From positions 53,831,393 through 53,895,392 of the forward strand of contig NC_073746.1 in the NCBI RefSeq assembly GCF_029784135.1: DNA of 64,000 nucleotides. The letters run 5' to 3'. The position numbers were made by a program, and so were the translations under genes. Positions within the stretch are counted from its first letter, which is position 1. Each line of letters begins with the position of its first letter. Source of the stretch: Toxorhynchites rutilus septentrionalis. Lineage: Eukaryota > Arthropoda > Insecta > Diptera > Culicidae. Positions 19,899-30,477 of this stretch are shown here, one piece after another. The notes beneath the pieces are model-generated. The model did not search any database, had not been told where the DNA came from, and worked only from the letters and a program-made list of their open reading frames with translations.

Positions 19899-22800
19899 AT
19901 CCACGAGCGGATAATCAGCGGTGCAGATTATACGCGACAGCGAGTTCCATAGTAAATTCATAGGCCTTCTCGGAATTTGACAGTGAGTGATAGGTTTCCA
20001 CACTTTTGTCTTGGTCATGGGTTTCACACTATCTGACCACTGGTGTACACGGCCTTCTAGAATCTAGACGGATAGTTTTATGGTTTCTGTATTGATAAAA
20101 CATATCAGAAATATCTTTTTTCCTGTTTTGAACTCATTTTTAGTGCTTTGTTGCATTATCCGCGATTTTCGTTATTCGCGGTGAACTAGCCATACTATAC
20201 CGCGGATAATTGGGGTTCTACTATATATGAAAAATGCATATTTTCATGCAATTTTAGCTACTTTTATCATAAGATTTTTGAAGCATTATAAAACTTATTT
20301 AAATTTTGTAAGCTTCAATAGATTCTAAAATGTTATCAAAGCTATCGATTGAGTGAAAAAACAAATATTTAAAATTCAATTTCTTATATTAACCCCTAGA
20401 GGATATAAAATCCTTTTCACATATCTTTCATTGTATTATGTTAAAAAAACCAGAACGAACAAAATTATTTCAATATTTCTGATTAGTCAAATCCATCCAT
20501 TATATGGAAAAATACAAACTTTAGAATCAAAACAAAAAACTCATAAATATAAAGGCCAAAAGTCTGGCAGACCATTTGTGAACAGCGGTACATATCAATA
20601 CGTTTGTAAACAAAAATACTGCATTTCTAATTCCTCGGCGTTTTCGGTTCGACAACAAAAATACTTCGAAAATTCGAGACCATCTAATGGTGCTACCTGG
20701 CAGAAACATATCGGAAGCGGAAGGTGTAAAGCAAATCAGGAATGATCCAAAACAAAGGCTTCGATGTCGTTTGAAATTTTGACCCGTTGTTGTGGTGAAT
20801 TTTGGACATGCATTTGGGCATCTTTCCTCGTTTACTCGTGAATGGTGAAATATAAGTGTGTTTATAATTCTTGTAATTTGGTTGTCTATTCGTAATCGTT
20901 TCAGCTCATTTCATTACAAATAAAACAGATACGGCTACGTTGTGGATGTAAAAAAACGTTGAAATATGTAATAAATATACATGTTTCTTCCTGTTTTGCT
21001 TAAGATGGGCGCCTTGGCCAGACCTCCCCTACATATGATGACGATGCTGTTATTGCCTATGTGAAATTCAAATCATTCAAACTTATACAATAAATATGGA
21101 TTACTACTTCTAAAAGCTATTAATTATATCATTCGTGCTTTCTAGGTCTTTCATAGAGAGCAACAACGAAATGTTCAGTTTACCCAAGTTCAAGTACAAG
21201 TGAATATTGTATTCTACAAATTCTAAACAGAATTTTTTGTGATAAATATGCCAAAAATTTAATTTGTCCCTGTCTGTCATGTCATGTGACATGTCTGTTG
21301 GAGCGAGCAATCGGTAAATCACATATTACGTAATCGTATATTACGAACAAAATTCAGAACAATATTCTCTAAATAAGATTCGTATGATGAAACTAGAAGG
21401 GATTCGTTTCCTAGAGAACGGAGATGACACCATTTCGTTCAAATTTCAATTCTGAAGTTGTTATTCGCTTTTTTGACTTGAGAACGAATTGATGTTCAGG
21501 AGGATATAGAAAGAAAACCACATTTGCGTTTCATTCGGCATTTTAATTCATTTAAAAAACAAATTAATGCAAAATTCTTCATTTTCACTTCAATTCCCAT
21601 TTTTGCTTCTCTCACATCGGAATTTATCTGTCGAACGGAGGGTTGATGGGAGTAGACGCAACACGCGCTTAGACGTAGCGGCAAAGGTAAAAAACTAACA
21701 AACACGACGGAATTTTATCTATTTTCTCGCTGCATACTCCTGTTGATTCTTTGCTATGGATTATTTCGAATGCAAATGACGCCTACAGAATGGAGTGAAC
21801 GAGAACAGGTTGAGTGACGGATGCGAAATACTAGTCTATTTGTGTACATAGGGGAAGAAGGTCTTAGACCGACTCCCTATACTGTGAAGGCCATAGAGTA
21901 CCTTCCTACCAGTTGGTCTAGTTAAAGACTGTAACAAAAAATACAAAAGGCAAATCAGAAATACCTTTTTAGACATGTTCAATTGCATTATTTTTCCGAA
22001 CGAGATATCTTCGAATCTTTATGCAATTGAAATTGTTGAATGTTCAATCCACATCTAAAAATCCATGTATAATTATCTTCCGAAAATATTTATCTCTCTT
22101 ACTTTTTTTACTTTAACTTTTAACAAAATCGACAAAAAATCAAATTTCAGTCAACTCAAATTCAGGATAGTACATTCTAAGTGAAATCTAATGTTATCTA
22201 ATAAAAATATTCCTTTCTCAATCCACCAGCGAAAATCTTATCTGAAATGCTTTACTTTACACTCAATTGTTATGTACACTCACTTGCTCAGATGCTCAGT
22301 AAGTTTCCCTCATTCTACACATGCTGTCTTGTATTTGCTCAGGTATATTGCTAACTAACCGAGAACCAATGTACATTAAATTGCCCTCTTCTAGTGTTGG
22401 AAGTAGCAACGAGAGTGCAAACGTACTCGAACAGAAACACATCCAAGGATGAGTGTATCTCCAAAAAGAGGTAATCTATGTTATTACTTTCCTACATTTA
22501 TATCTATTTTGTGCAATGCCCTTGCAAGAACGTGTTCGCATTTCAAACTTCCGACCCGTAGTGATTGAAGAGGTGTTTGCACGACTTGTTCCCAGGTTGT
22601 CAAGCTCCGAGTGGTCAGCGTTACCAACAAAATTGTACGAATGCGTCCAACCGAATCAGTGTTTTTTTTCGACAAAAAAAATGGCATGAAAATGATGGAA
22701 ATTTTTTTGCGCTGAGCGTTATGTAATTTTTATCAAGAAAAAAGTCGGATTTTGCACAGCTGACATTCATTTCTAAAAGCACCACCGAGTTCAAAAATTT

Positions 22801-23874
22801 ACATAATTTGAATAAGTGGTGATAGAAAACATTTCATGTCGGAGAAGAAAAAAAACATCTGGGTAAAGAAGCACTTGGGTTCTCTCCAAAATGGATAGCG
22901 TTCATAAAAGTTAAATCGTTTCTTCTTCCTTCATTCATTTCGGGTTACATTGTTGGAGCGGGGAACCTGCACCGGATCTGCACGAGTTCCCATATAAACT
23001 CTGACTGCCGCCGCTGCTGCTGTGAGCTGGGCGTGAGCGGTTGGTTCGGCCTGCTCGAAGATAGGTTTTCGGATGAAGATCTGCCAGGCTGATAGTCATC
23101 TTCATAAGCGCAGCTCTTGTGATTTAATTTTATTAAGCAATATTTTCATACAGTTTTTATTGCCACTTCGTGTTTATGACTTGGCTCTTGCTCGAATCCC
23201 GGACGAGGCAAACAGGCCAGGCTTTGTGATATTCTGCTTCAAGGGTGGTGGTCTGAGGTTATGGGAGGAGAGGCGTCGCGTGGTTGGTCTTAACTTAGAT
23301 TTTCTCATTCAATTAAGCGTTTCTCTGGTCGAGGCGGAAGGAATCGAGGATAGAATATTGTGTGCTCTACTTCGATGAATCAAAACACAAATGAACCCGG
23401 TATTGTTGTTAAGAATGATTTCGTTTACTTCCTGTGCAATGAGCTTCCCGGAGTGATGAGCTGGGTTTGGTAGGAGTGGTGTTGATTGAAATATGGTTGA
23501 CTGAGGGTATGAGTTTACGTGCTTTTACATTATCATCATTAGCTTTGAAAATACTAAATCAAGTAAATGATGTTTTTCGTCTTCAAAACAAATACAGGAA
23601 CTCTCAAAATCTTGTTCCTTTCTTAAGCTCCTAGCAAAAAATAATACACATTTTCTCAGAGAATTGATGATAAAATTCAATTAATTGTAAGCGCTGTTCG
23701 TTTGTAAATTTTTCCATAATAAAACGGCAATTAAAACTAAACAACTTTAATTTTGACACATAGCACGAATCACGCCTGTGCTTCAAAAAAAAAAAGGCGC
23801 TAAAAACAAAAGAGCAAATAGAGTTTCTATTTTATGCGTATGAGTACGTATTCAGTTCTTGTATTTTTTATATG
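19899..23874. other. intergenic; one Tigger-like terminus near 20.2 kb
   Basis: CCGCGGATAATTGGGGTTCT at about 20199-20220 resembles a pogo/Tigger terminus read outward, preceded by TTATCCGCGATT...TTCGCGGTG. No partner end was found, so it is a fragment at best. Open frames of 130 codons (20353-20745) and 101 codons (23073-23378) have no recognisable domains. The rest shows nothing. Confidence 0.4.
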
Positions 23875-23981
23875 TACAGGGTTTTCCAACTTTAAATTCC
23901 GAAAATAAATTGAAATAAAACAAACTTAGAATTCGAATTTCGATGAAACTTTTATTTCAAATTAAAGTTTGGTTTATGCCA

Positions 23982-24463
23982 TTATGTGTGAAATACAACA
24001 TCATTCAAATGTCCACCTAGGGCTTCCTCGCACACCTTGATCCGGAACAGGTAATTTTCGATGACTTTTCGGCACATATGGGGCGGTATCTCGGTCATAA
24101 CTTCACGAATGTTGTCTTTCAAATGTTCAAGAGTTTGCGGAGAGTTGGCATAGACACGGTCTTTCGCATAACCCCACAAAAAAAAAGTCTAGCGGGTTCA
24201 AATCGCATGATCTGGATAGCCAATTGGCATCACCAAAACGCGAAATTATGCGTCCCTCAAATTTCGTTCGCAATATGGCCATGTTCGGTCGTGTTGTGTG
24301 GCACGTGGCGCCGTCCTGCTGAAACCACATGTCATCCGTATCCATATCTTCAATTTGTGGCAAAAAAAAAATCGGTTAACATGCGGACATAGCGCTCACC
24401 ATTCACAGTTACCGTCGTCGCCGTCTGGCAGCAACAGCAGCAATATTTTCGGCCGAACGCACA
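23982..24463 (-). pseudogene. rosa-like transposase, C-terminal part
   Basis: The segment after the LINE reads RSAENIAAVAA, then jumps to TVTVNGERYVRMLTDFF, MWFQQDGATCHTT, and ...SCDLNPLDFF. The second catalytic Asp (QQD) and the third (NPLD) are 41 residues apart, the DD41D spacing of rosa-type mariners. The join between NIAAVAA and TVTVNGE skips the part carrying the first catalytic Asp, so an internal deletion removed it, with a frame change. A further frameshift lies in the T-run after PLD (nine T where eight keep frame). The frame then resumes as WGYAKDRVYANSPQTLEHLK and ends at 23982. It cannot encode an active enzyme. Confidence 0.85.
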
Positions 24464-24630
24464 TTACGTAGTCAGCGCTCAACTTCTAAGCGGAGCAGAC
24501 GTATTGTCTCGCTAGAAGCCCCACGCCAGCTATATTCTTCGGATTTACGGATCGATTTTCGGATTGTTATATTTTGGTTATTCATTATTATCTAGTTTCG
24601 CGAACTTCTTTCGCCGCGAGCATCGCTGCG

Positions 24631-25632
24631 ATGAGTGTTCGACGCGAAAACACGTTTCGCATAGATTACGCGAACGTGCCGAGGAAGACTTCATATGAGG
24701 AGCTTCACGACTTTGTCGCTACCGAGTTGGGTCTATCGTATGATCAAGTCCTCCGTCTTCAGCCAAGCAGAGCACTTGGCTGTGCCTTTGTTAAGGTCGT
24801 CGATCTGGAACTAGCGCAGAGAATAGTGGCAGAGCACGACAGCAAACACGAGACAGAAGTGGTCGGTAAAACATATAAACTTCGTATTACATTGGAGGAC
24901 GGGGCTGTAGAGGTGAAGCTGACAGACCTATCCGAAGATATAACGAACGAACAAATCGCTGAATTTCTCAGCGCCTACGGTGAAATACTCTCGGTCACCG
25001 ATCAACTCTGGGACAGCAAGTATCGCTTCGCTGGGCGCCCGACTGGTGCTCGTATTGCGCGCATGATGGTAAAGCGCAATATCGAAAGCTACATCACCAT
25101 CGACGGTCAAGCAACGAATGTGACGTATCCCGGCCAGCAGCAGACTTGCCGCCACTGCAGCGAATTTGCACACAATGGGATCTCTTGTGTGCAAAACAAG
25201 AAACTACTTGTGCAGAAGACGTATGTCAATGTAGCAAAGCAAAGAGGCTCAAAACCTGTTGCTCCGAAACCTACCACATCGAAACAGAAGACATCGTCTG
25301 ACGCACCGTTGGCACCGAAGACCGCCGGAGGAGGTAAACAACGGACACAAACATCGTCTCAGCAACAACATACAACCCAACCTGTGCTTGCTGCTCCAAA
25401 GCTGTCCGCGAAAACAAACCTTCCCGAACAAAGTGCCTCTCTTATGGCACCACCGTTGCTGGTAGATTCAATCAGCCGAATGATCACACGTCAAACCAAC
25501 GATGGAAACGAAACAGATAACTCGACAGCTTCGGGGAGCAGTCGAAGGAAGAATTGTGGACGTCCTCCAGGGAGAAAGCAACGACAAAACTACGGTGACG
25601 ATACGGGCGAGGAGATGGACAACGAATTATAA
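24631..25632 (+). CDS. LINE ORF1 (gag-like, single CCHC zinc knuckle)
   Basis: 333 codons from ATG (MSVRRENTFRIDYANVPRK) to TAA, uninterrupted; an in-frame ATG at 24574 is less likely to be used because the downstream ATG starts the conserved-looking region. Residues about 10-150 form a mixed alpha/beta, RRM-like region. A zinc knuckle CRHCSEFAHNGISC (CX2CX4HX4C) lies near residues 173-186, after TYPGQQQT. The C-terminal third is Lys/Gln/Ser/Thr-rich and basic, fitting RNA binding. In non-LTR elements ORF1 proteins coat the transcript to form the transposition particle. The single knuckle is fewer than the three typical of R1-clade ORF1. The intact frame contrasts with the broken ORF2. Confidence 0.85.
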   Translation: MSVRRENTFRIDYANVPRKTSYEELHDFVATELGLSYDQVLRLQPSRALGCAFVKVVDLELAQRIVAEHDSKHETEVVGKTYKLRITLEDGAVEVKLTDLSEDITNEQIAEFLSAYGEILSVTDQLWDSKYRFAGRPTGARIARMMVKRNIESYITIDGQATNVTYPGQQQTCRHCSEFAHNGISCVQNKKLLVQKTYVNVAKQRGSKPVAPKPTTSKQKTSSDAPLAPKTAGGGKQRTQTSSQQQHTTQPVLAAPKLSAKTNLPEQSASLMAPPLLVDSISRMITRQTNDGNETDNSTASGSSRRKNCGRPPGRKQRQNYGDDTGEEMDNEL

Positions 25633-27294
25633 TGCCTCTCACAAGCTATAACATCATCACGATCAACATCAACACCATCACCAACTCGACAAAAGTTAAC
25701 GCACTACGGACTTTTCTACGCACTTCGGACATTGATATTGCGCTCTTGCAAGAGGTAGAGAACGAACAACTTCTCTTACCTGGTTACAACGTCGTTTGCA
25801 ACGTCGATCACTCACGAAGGGGAACGGCAATAGCGCTGAAAGAGCATTTGCGTTTCTCAAATGTCGAGAAAAGCCTAGACGGACGATTGATTGCACTACG
25901 TGTGCAAAATACGACTATTTGTAGTATTTACGCTCCCTCTGGTGCGAACCTACGAGCGGAGAGAGAACACTTCTTCACGAACACTCTCGCTTACTATCTC
26001 CGTCATAACACAGAACACACATTGATAGCAGGTGACTTCAACTGTGTTTTGAGGCTGGGTGATGCAACTGGACACAACCCCAGAACCGCTCTTCTAGCAT
26101 CCGTACAGCAATTGCAGCTCCTTAATGTTTGGGTTCAACTATGCCCGAATATGCCCGGTCATACATACATTACACACAATTCGTCCTCACGCCTTGACCG
26201 TATATACGTCAGCCGAGGCCTACAGAGTATGTTGAGAATGTCCAATACACACGTTTGCTCTTTCACTGACTACAAAGCCGTTACGATGCGAGTCTGCCTC
26301 CCCCAATCAGGTCGCGAACCTGGTCGTGGCTTTTGGTCTCTCCGTCCCCACCTATTGACACCAGACAACCTCCACGAGTTCTAGGTGCGCTGGCAAAACT
26401 GGACCCGTCGACGTAGAGATTACCCATCGTGGATGCAGTGGTGGCTGTCGTACGTTAAACCTAAAATAAAAACATTCTTCCGTTGGAAGTCGAAGGATGT
26501 TTTCGATGACTTTCATTATCAACATCAACGACTGTACACAGAATTACGGCAAGCGTACGATGGCTACTACCACAATCCACAACGCCTACAATCCTACAAT
26601 CGGTTTACAACGATAAACCGGGTGAAAGCCAAAATGTTGACCCTGCAGCGCAATTTCACGCAATCATATGTCCGAATCAACGAATCATTCATCTCGGGAG
26701 AACCTATCTCAATGTTCCAGTTAGGCGACAGGCGGAGGAAAAAAACAATCATCACACAGCTACGTGACGACGACGACCAACTTATCGACGAACCTGTTGC
26801 GATAGAGCAGCACATGTTTGAATTCTACAAATCGCTATATGCTGCAGATCAGACAGAAAGAGATGTAGCGAACACATTTGAGTGTGGTAGAGTGATTCCA
26901 GAAAACGATCCAATAAGTGAATCTTGCTTGGATGAAATTACTCCGTCTGATATTATCACAGCCATCAAGACAAGCATCCCGAACAAATCTCCTGGCAGTG
27001 ACTCTCTGCCACGTGAATTCTACCTCAAAACATTTGATATTATTTGGAGAGAGCTAACTATCGTCATGAACGAAACGTTGTCGGGCAATTTCCCGACTGA
27101 ATTTGTTGATGGTGTGATCGTTCTCGTGAAGAAGAAAGGGAATGATCAAACAGCGCACTCGTATAGACCGATCTCGTTACTAAATTTCGACTACAAAATT
27201 CTCTCACGCATTCTTAAGCAGCGTCTGGAGAATGTGATGAGTACTCACCATGTGCTAACCGAAAGTCAAGAGTGCTCAAATTCCGGCCGGAATA
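25632..27294 (+). pseudogene. LINE ORF2, 5' part: APE-type endonuclease and start of RT
   Basis: ORF2 starts at the ATG that overlaps the ORF1 stop. Its first 250 codons are an apurinic-like endonuclease: TININT near the start, ALLQEVE (catalytic Glu), YAPSGA, LIAGDFNCV, and SSSRLDRIYVS, FTDYKAV at the end. A TAG at 26382-26384 stops the frame after HEF; the same frame then continues VRWQNWTRRRRDYPSW and runs into RT with KSPGSDSLPREFY and YRPISLLNFDYKILS. The mariner enters after SGRN at 27293. Apart from the single nonsense codon and the insertion, this part is well preserved. Confidence 0.85.
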
Positions 27295-28595
27295 AAGGGT
27301 GTGTCACATCAAATTGCATCACGGAAAAAACGCTGTAGAAATTCGCCCAGTAGACCAATCCTTTTGAAAATTTTAGACAGTAAAATAAAAACTATTAAAC
27401 AATTTTTGGCATTTTCTTTTTATTCATACTTCGAGCCCAAGCCCGTATGCTCGCACCTTCCTCTTTACCCCGTCCATAAGGTTCTGTACAACGTCAGGTT
27501 GTAGTTTTTTTTTGAACAGAAATCCATTTTCTCTTGAAGTCCGCCTCCGATTTGACAACTTTTGAGTTCTTCCGGAGGGCCTGCTTCATAATCGCCCAAT
27601 ATTTTTCTCTATTGGGCGAAGCTCCGGCGCGTTGGGCGGGTTCATTTCCTTTGGCACGAAGGTGACCCCATTGGCTTCGTACCACTCCAACACGTCCTTT
27701 GAATAGTGGCACGAAGCGAGATCCGGCCAGAAGATGGTCGGGCCTTCGTGCTGCTTCAATAGTGGTAGTAAGCGCTTCTGTAGGCACTCCTTAAGGTAAA
27801 CCTGCCCGTTTACCGTGTCGGTCATCACGAAGGGGGCGCTCCGCTTTCCGCAAGAGCAGATCGCTTGCCACACCATGTACTTTTTGGCAAACTTGGATAG
27901 TTTCTGCTTGCGAATCTCCTCCGGAACGCTGAATTTGTCCTCTGCGGAGAAAAACAACAGGCCCGGCAGCTGACGAAAGTCCGCTTTGACGTAGGTTTCG
28001 TCGTCCATTACCAGGCAATGCGGCTTCGTCAGCATTTCGGTATACAGCTTCCGGGCTCGCGTCTTCCCCACCATGTTTTGCCTTTCGTCGCGGTTAGGAG
28101 CCTTCTGAACCTTGTATGTACGCAGGCCCTCCCGCTGCTTGGTCCACTGGACGAATGAACTTGACAAATTCAGCTTATTGGCGACATCCCGGACCGAACT
28201 TCTCGGATCACGTCTAAACTGCTTAACTACGCGCTTGTGATCTTTTTCACTGACGGAGCATCCATTTTTGCCGTTCTTCACCTTCCGGTCGATGGTTAGG
28301 TTCTCGAAGTATCGTTTTAGTACTCTGCTGACCGTGGATTGGAGATTCCCAGCATCTTACCGATGTCCCGATGTGACAACTCCGGATTCTCGAAATGAGT
28401 GCACAGGATTAATTCACGACGCTCTTTTTCATTCGACGACATTTTTCCAAATTTACGAAAAATTGACAGTGAAGCATGGCCAACGTGATCTATACACTCT
28501 TATCTGATTTTAAAGCGAAAGCTGAAGATATAATTCCTAAAAATTAAATTTCTACAGCGTTTTTTCCGTGATGCAATTTGATGTGACACACCCTT
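27295..28595 (-). mobile_element. ITmD37E-type mariner, 1,301 bp, with 49-bp perfect TIRs
   Basis: Both ends start AAGGGTGTGTCACATCAAAT and are identical for 49 bp, with TA duplicated at 27293-27294 and 28596-28597. Removing the element and one TA restores the LINE frame exactly (…GRN-IFQAT…). The transposase is on the minus strand. ITmD37E elements are described from mosquitoes. The identical ends suggest a fairly recent insertion, while the transposase is frameshifted, so it may have moved with enzyme from another copy. Confidence 0.93.
27494..28442 (-). pseudogene. ITmD37E transposase, two frameshifts
   Basis: The start ATG (28440-28442) opens MSSNEKERRELILCTHFENP, a helix-turn-helix. After KMLGIS a one-base indel near 28343 shifts the frame, which continues RVLKRYFENLTIDRKVKNGK and then through the long frame 28281-27586. 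Catalytic region: CLVMDDETYVKAD (first Asp), TIFWPDLASCHYS (second), and ELRPIEKN (Glu). There are 37 residues between the second Asp and the Glu, giving DD37E. A second indel in an A-run at about 27596 shifts the frame again; the C-terminus YWAIMKQALRKNSKVVKSEA is in the third frame and ends at 27494. All catalytic residues survive, but the protein as encoded does not. Confidence 0.88.
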
Positions 28596-30091
28596 TATAT
28601 TTCAGGCCACTCTTGCTCTTAAAGATCGTATCGCTCAGCTGATCAAAAATAAACAACGTGGTATACTGGCATCATTCGATCTCCGTCACGCTTTCGATGT
28701 CGTTGATCGGACCTTCCTTTATCGTACCATGTGTTCGTTCGGATTCAATCCGAATCTCGTGCGTCTACTCGCCAAAATCGGAAACTTGTCTTCCTCTCGA
28801 CTGTTGTTAAACGGGCGTCTATCGGTAACATTCCCCATTGAGAGATCTGTTCGTCAAGGAGATCCTCTCTCTATGCACCTTTTCGTCATCTATCTAAACC
28901 CATTGCTTAGACGGCTGTAAGAAATATGCGGTTCTGACCTCGTCGTTGCGTACGCCGACGATGTGTCTGTGGTCAGCACGAACATTACAAGAATGGAACA
29001 GATAAGAGAAACATTTCAAAATTTCGAACGTGTCTCTGGAGCAAGACTGAGCCTGGAGAAATCGACTTCGACCGTGGTTGCCGAACGAAAACACAGTCCG
29101 GATTTTAGGAGTGACTTTCGCTAACTCCGTACGTCTGATGAACAAGCTAAACTGGGATACGCTTGTACGGACATTCGCTCGACAGGTTTATCTTCACTCG
29201 CTTCGTACACTCACCTTACATCAGAAAGTTATATTACTCAACACATTTATCACGGCGAAAATATGGTATCTTGCATCTATTCTCACACCGACTGCCGTTC
29301 ATGTGGCAAAGCTGACTGCGACGATGGGAACGTTTTTGTGGCGAGGATTCGTAGCACGAGTTCCAATGCAACAGCTGGCGCGGAGCAGTAAAGCAGGCGG
29401 CTTGAAACTACAGTTGCCAGCTTTCAAATGTAAGGCGCTGCTGGTCAATCGACATGTGAGTGATATCGTTTCCCTTCCCTTCTATATGTCCTTCTTTACC
29501 CAGAGAAATCCCACCCCTCCCGCAGATTGTCCTTGTCTGAAATTCATCCTTTCTAATCTTCCAACAGTCCCTTCGCATATACAACAAAATCCCTCCGCCG
29601 ATATTATTCACAACCATTTTATCGAACAAACGGAAATACCAATAGTTTCTCGTGAGTACCCAGCGGCAGACTGGAAGAAAATATGGAAAAACATATCGCT
29701 TCGACAGCTGAACTCGAATGAGCGGAGTAGCCTTTTTTTGCTAATCAATGAAAAGCTCGAACATAGAAAACTAATGTTCCGTATGAACAGAGCCGTTGGT
29801 GAAAATTGTATGTTTTGTAACACTAGATGTGAGACATTGCAGCATAAACTAGGCGAGTGCGTGCGAGTAGAGCCAGCTTGGAGAACACTGCAGCGGAAAT
29901 TAACTGTGCTGTTTGGTGGATGGCGCAGGCTCGAAATAGAAGAACTTTTAAGACCTCAGCTGAGGAATATACCAACAACTAAAAAAATTCAAATTCTAAA
30001 AATGTTTATAAAATACGTCATCTTCATTATGCGATGTAATAACGTTATTGATGTAGCCTCATTAGAATTCGAACTAGGAAACGAAGCTTAA
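28596..30091 (+). pseudogene. LINE ORF2, 3' part: RT core and C-terminal zinc knuckle
   Basis: After the mariner the frame continues FQATLALKDRI, then ASFDLRHAFDVVDR (motif A), VRQGDPLSMHLF (motif B) and AYADDVSVV (YADD at 28951-28962). A TAA at 28918-28920 interrupts between motifs B and C. A one-base frameshift lies near 29075, after which 337 codons run to TAA at 30089-30091. The tail includes a zinc knuckle of form CX2CX8HX4C (CMFC...HKLGEC). ORF2 is therefore broken by two nonsense codons, one frameshift and the mariner. Confidence 0.85.
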
Positions 30092-30167
30092 AATAATTAT
30101 TTTGTGAAAAAAAATTTTTAACTTATAGAAAAATAAAGAATTTATACATTGACAAAAAAAATGCACA

Positions 30168-30358
30168 GGTTTTACAATATCCGCTACGGATCCAGTTTGT
30201 TCGAATTTACGCACTACATTAGCGATTGTGTGCTCTGTAGGCCGTCCATGACGACCAAAATCCGTCCGTAATGCTCGAAAAACATTTGCCGGTTTTTTAT
30301 CATTTTTATAGTATAATTTAACAAAATTAACACGTTGTGCGATGCTAAAACGATCCAT
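30168..30358 (-). pseudogene. rosa-like transposase, N-terminal part
   Basis: Starts MDRFSIAQRVNFVKLYYKN and continues through FGRHGRPTEHTIANVVRKFE to GSVADIVKP, a helix-turn-helix DNA-binding region typical of mariner-type transposases. It is cut by the LINE insertion immediately after VKPV. The start ATG at 30356-30358 lies about 120 bp inside the right terminus, as expected. Confidence 0.85.
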
Positions 30359-30477
30359 ATTGTAAAATGGCAGACATTCAACTAACGATATGACGCTTTG
30401 GTTGGCAGCTATCTATGTCAAACGGTTGTCAGCGCAGGGCTGTATACTTTCGGAAGCCCGAAATGGAAAACCCTGTA

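Larger units (their letters stand above)
24464..30162 (+). mobile_element. L1/Tx1-like LINE, near full length, interrupted by a mariner
   Basis: The LINE has a short 5' UTR (about 167 bp), ORF1 (24631-25632), ORF2 (25632-30091 with the mariner at 27295-28595), a 70-bp 3' UTR and eight A. It has a 5-bp target duplication GCACA. Without the mariner it is about 4.4 kb. ORF1 stop and ORF2 start overlap as TAATG. The RT string RPISLLN.DYKILS is the form seen in L1/Tx1-group elements; assignment to that group is by motif only. Confidence 0.85.
23877..30475 (-). mobile_element. rosa-like (DD41D) mariner, split by an L1-like LINE
   Basis: Termini are CAGGGTTTTCCA at both ends (12 bp perfect, then a second matching block TTCCGAAA), and TA flanks both sides (23875-23876, 30476-30477). 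The transposase gene lies on the minus strand with its start near the right end. A LINE occupies 24464-30162, flanked by GCACA on both sides (24459-24463, 30163-30167). Removing the LINE and one GCACA makes the transposase frame continuous across the site (…DIVKPV then RSAENIAA…), which confirms the nesting. The mariner itself is only about 0.9 kb and is internally deleted. Confidence 0.88.

Noticed and set aside
19610..19952. Poly-Lys and poly-Phe frames
   Set aside because: Direct translation of the (TTC)n array and flanking SINE.
20353..20745. 130-codon + strand open frame
   Set aside because: Lys/Ile/Tyr-rich composition typical of AT-rich non-coding DNA, with no domain.
24127..24392. 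Plus-strand open frame over the rosa transposase
   Set aside because: It is antisense to clear transposase motifs (QQDGATCH).
27494..27787. Separate 97-codon protein on the minus strand
   Set aside because: Only its last 38 codons are meaningful; they are the frameshifted C-terminus of the ITmD37E transposase.
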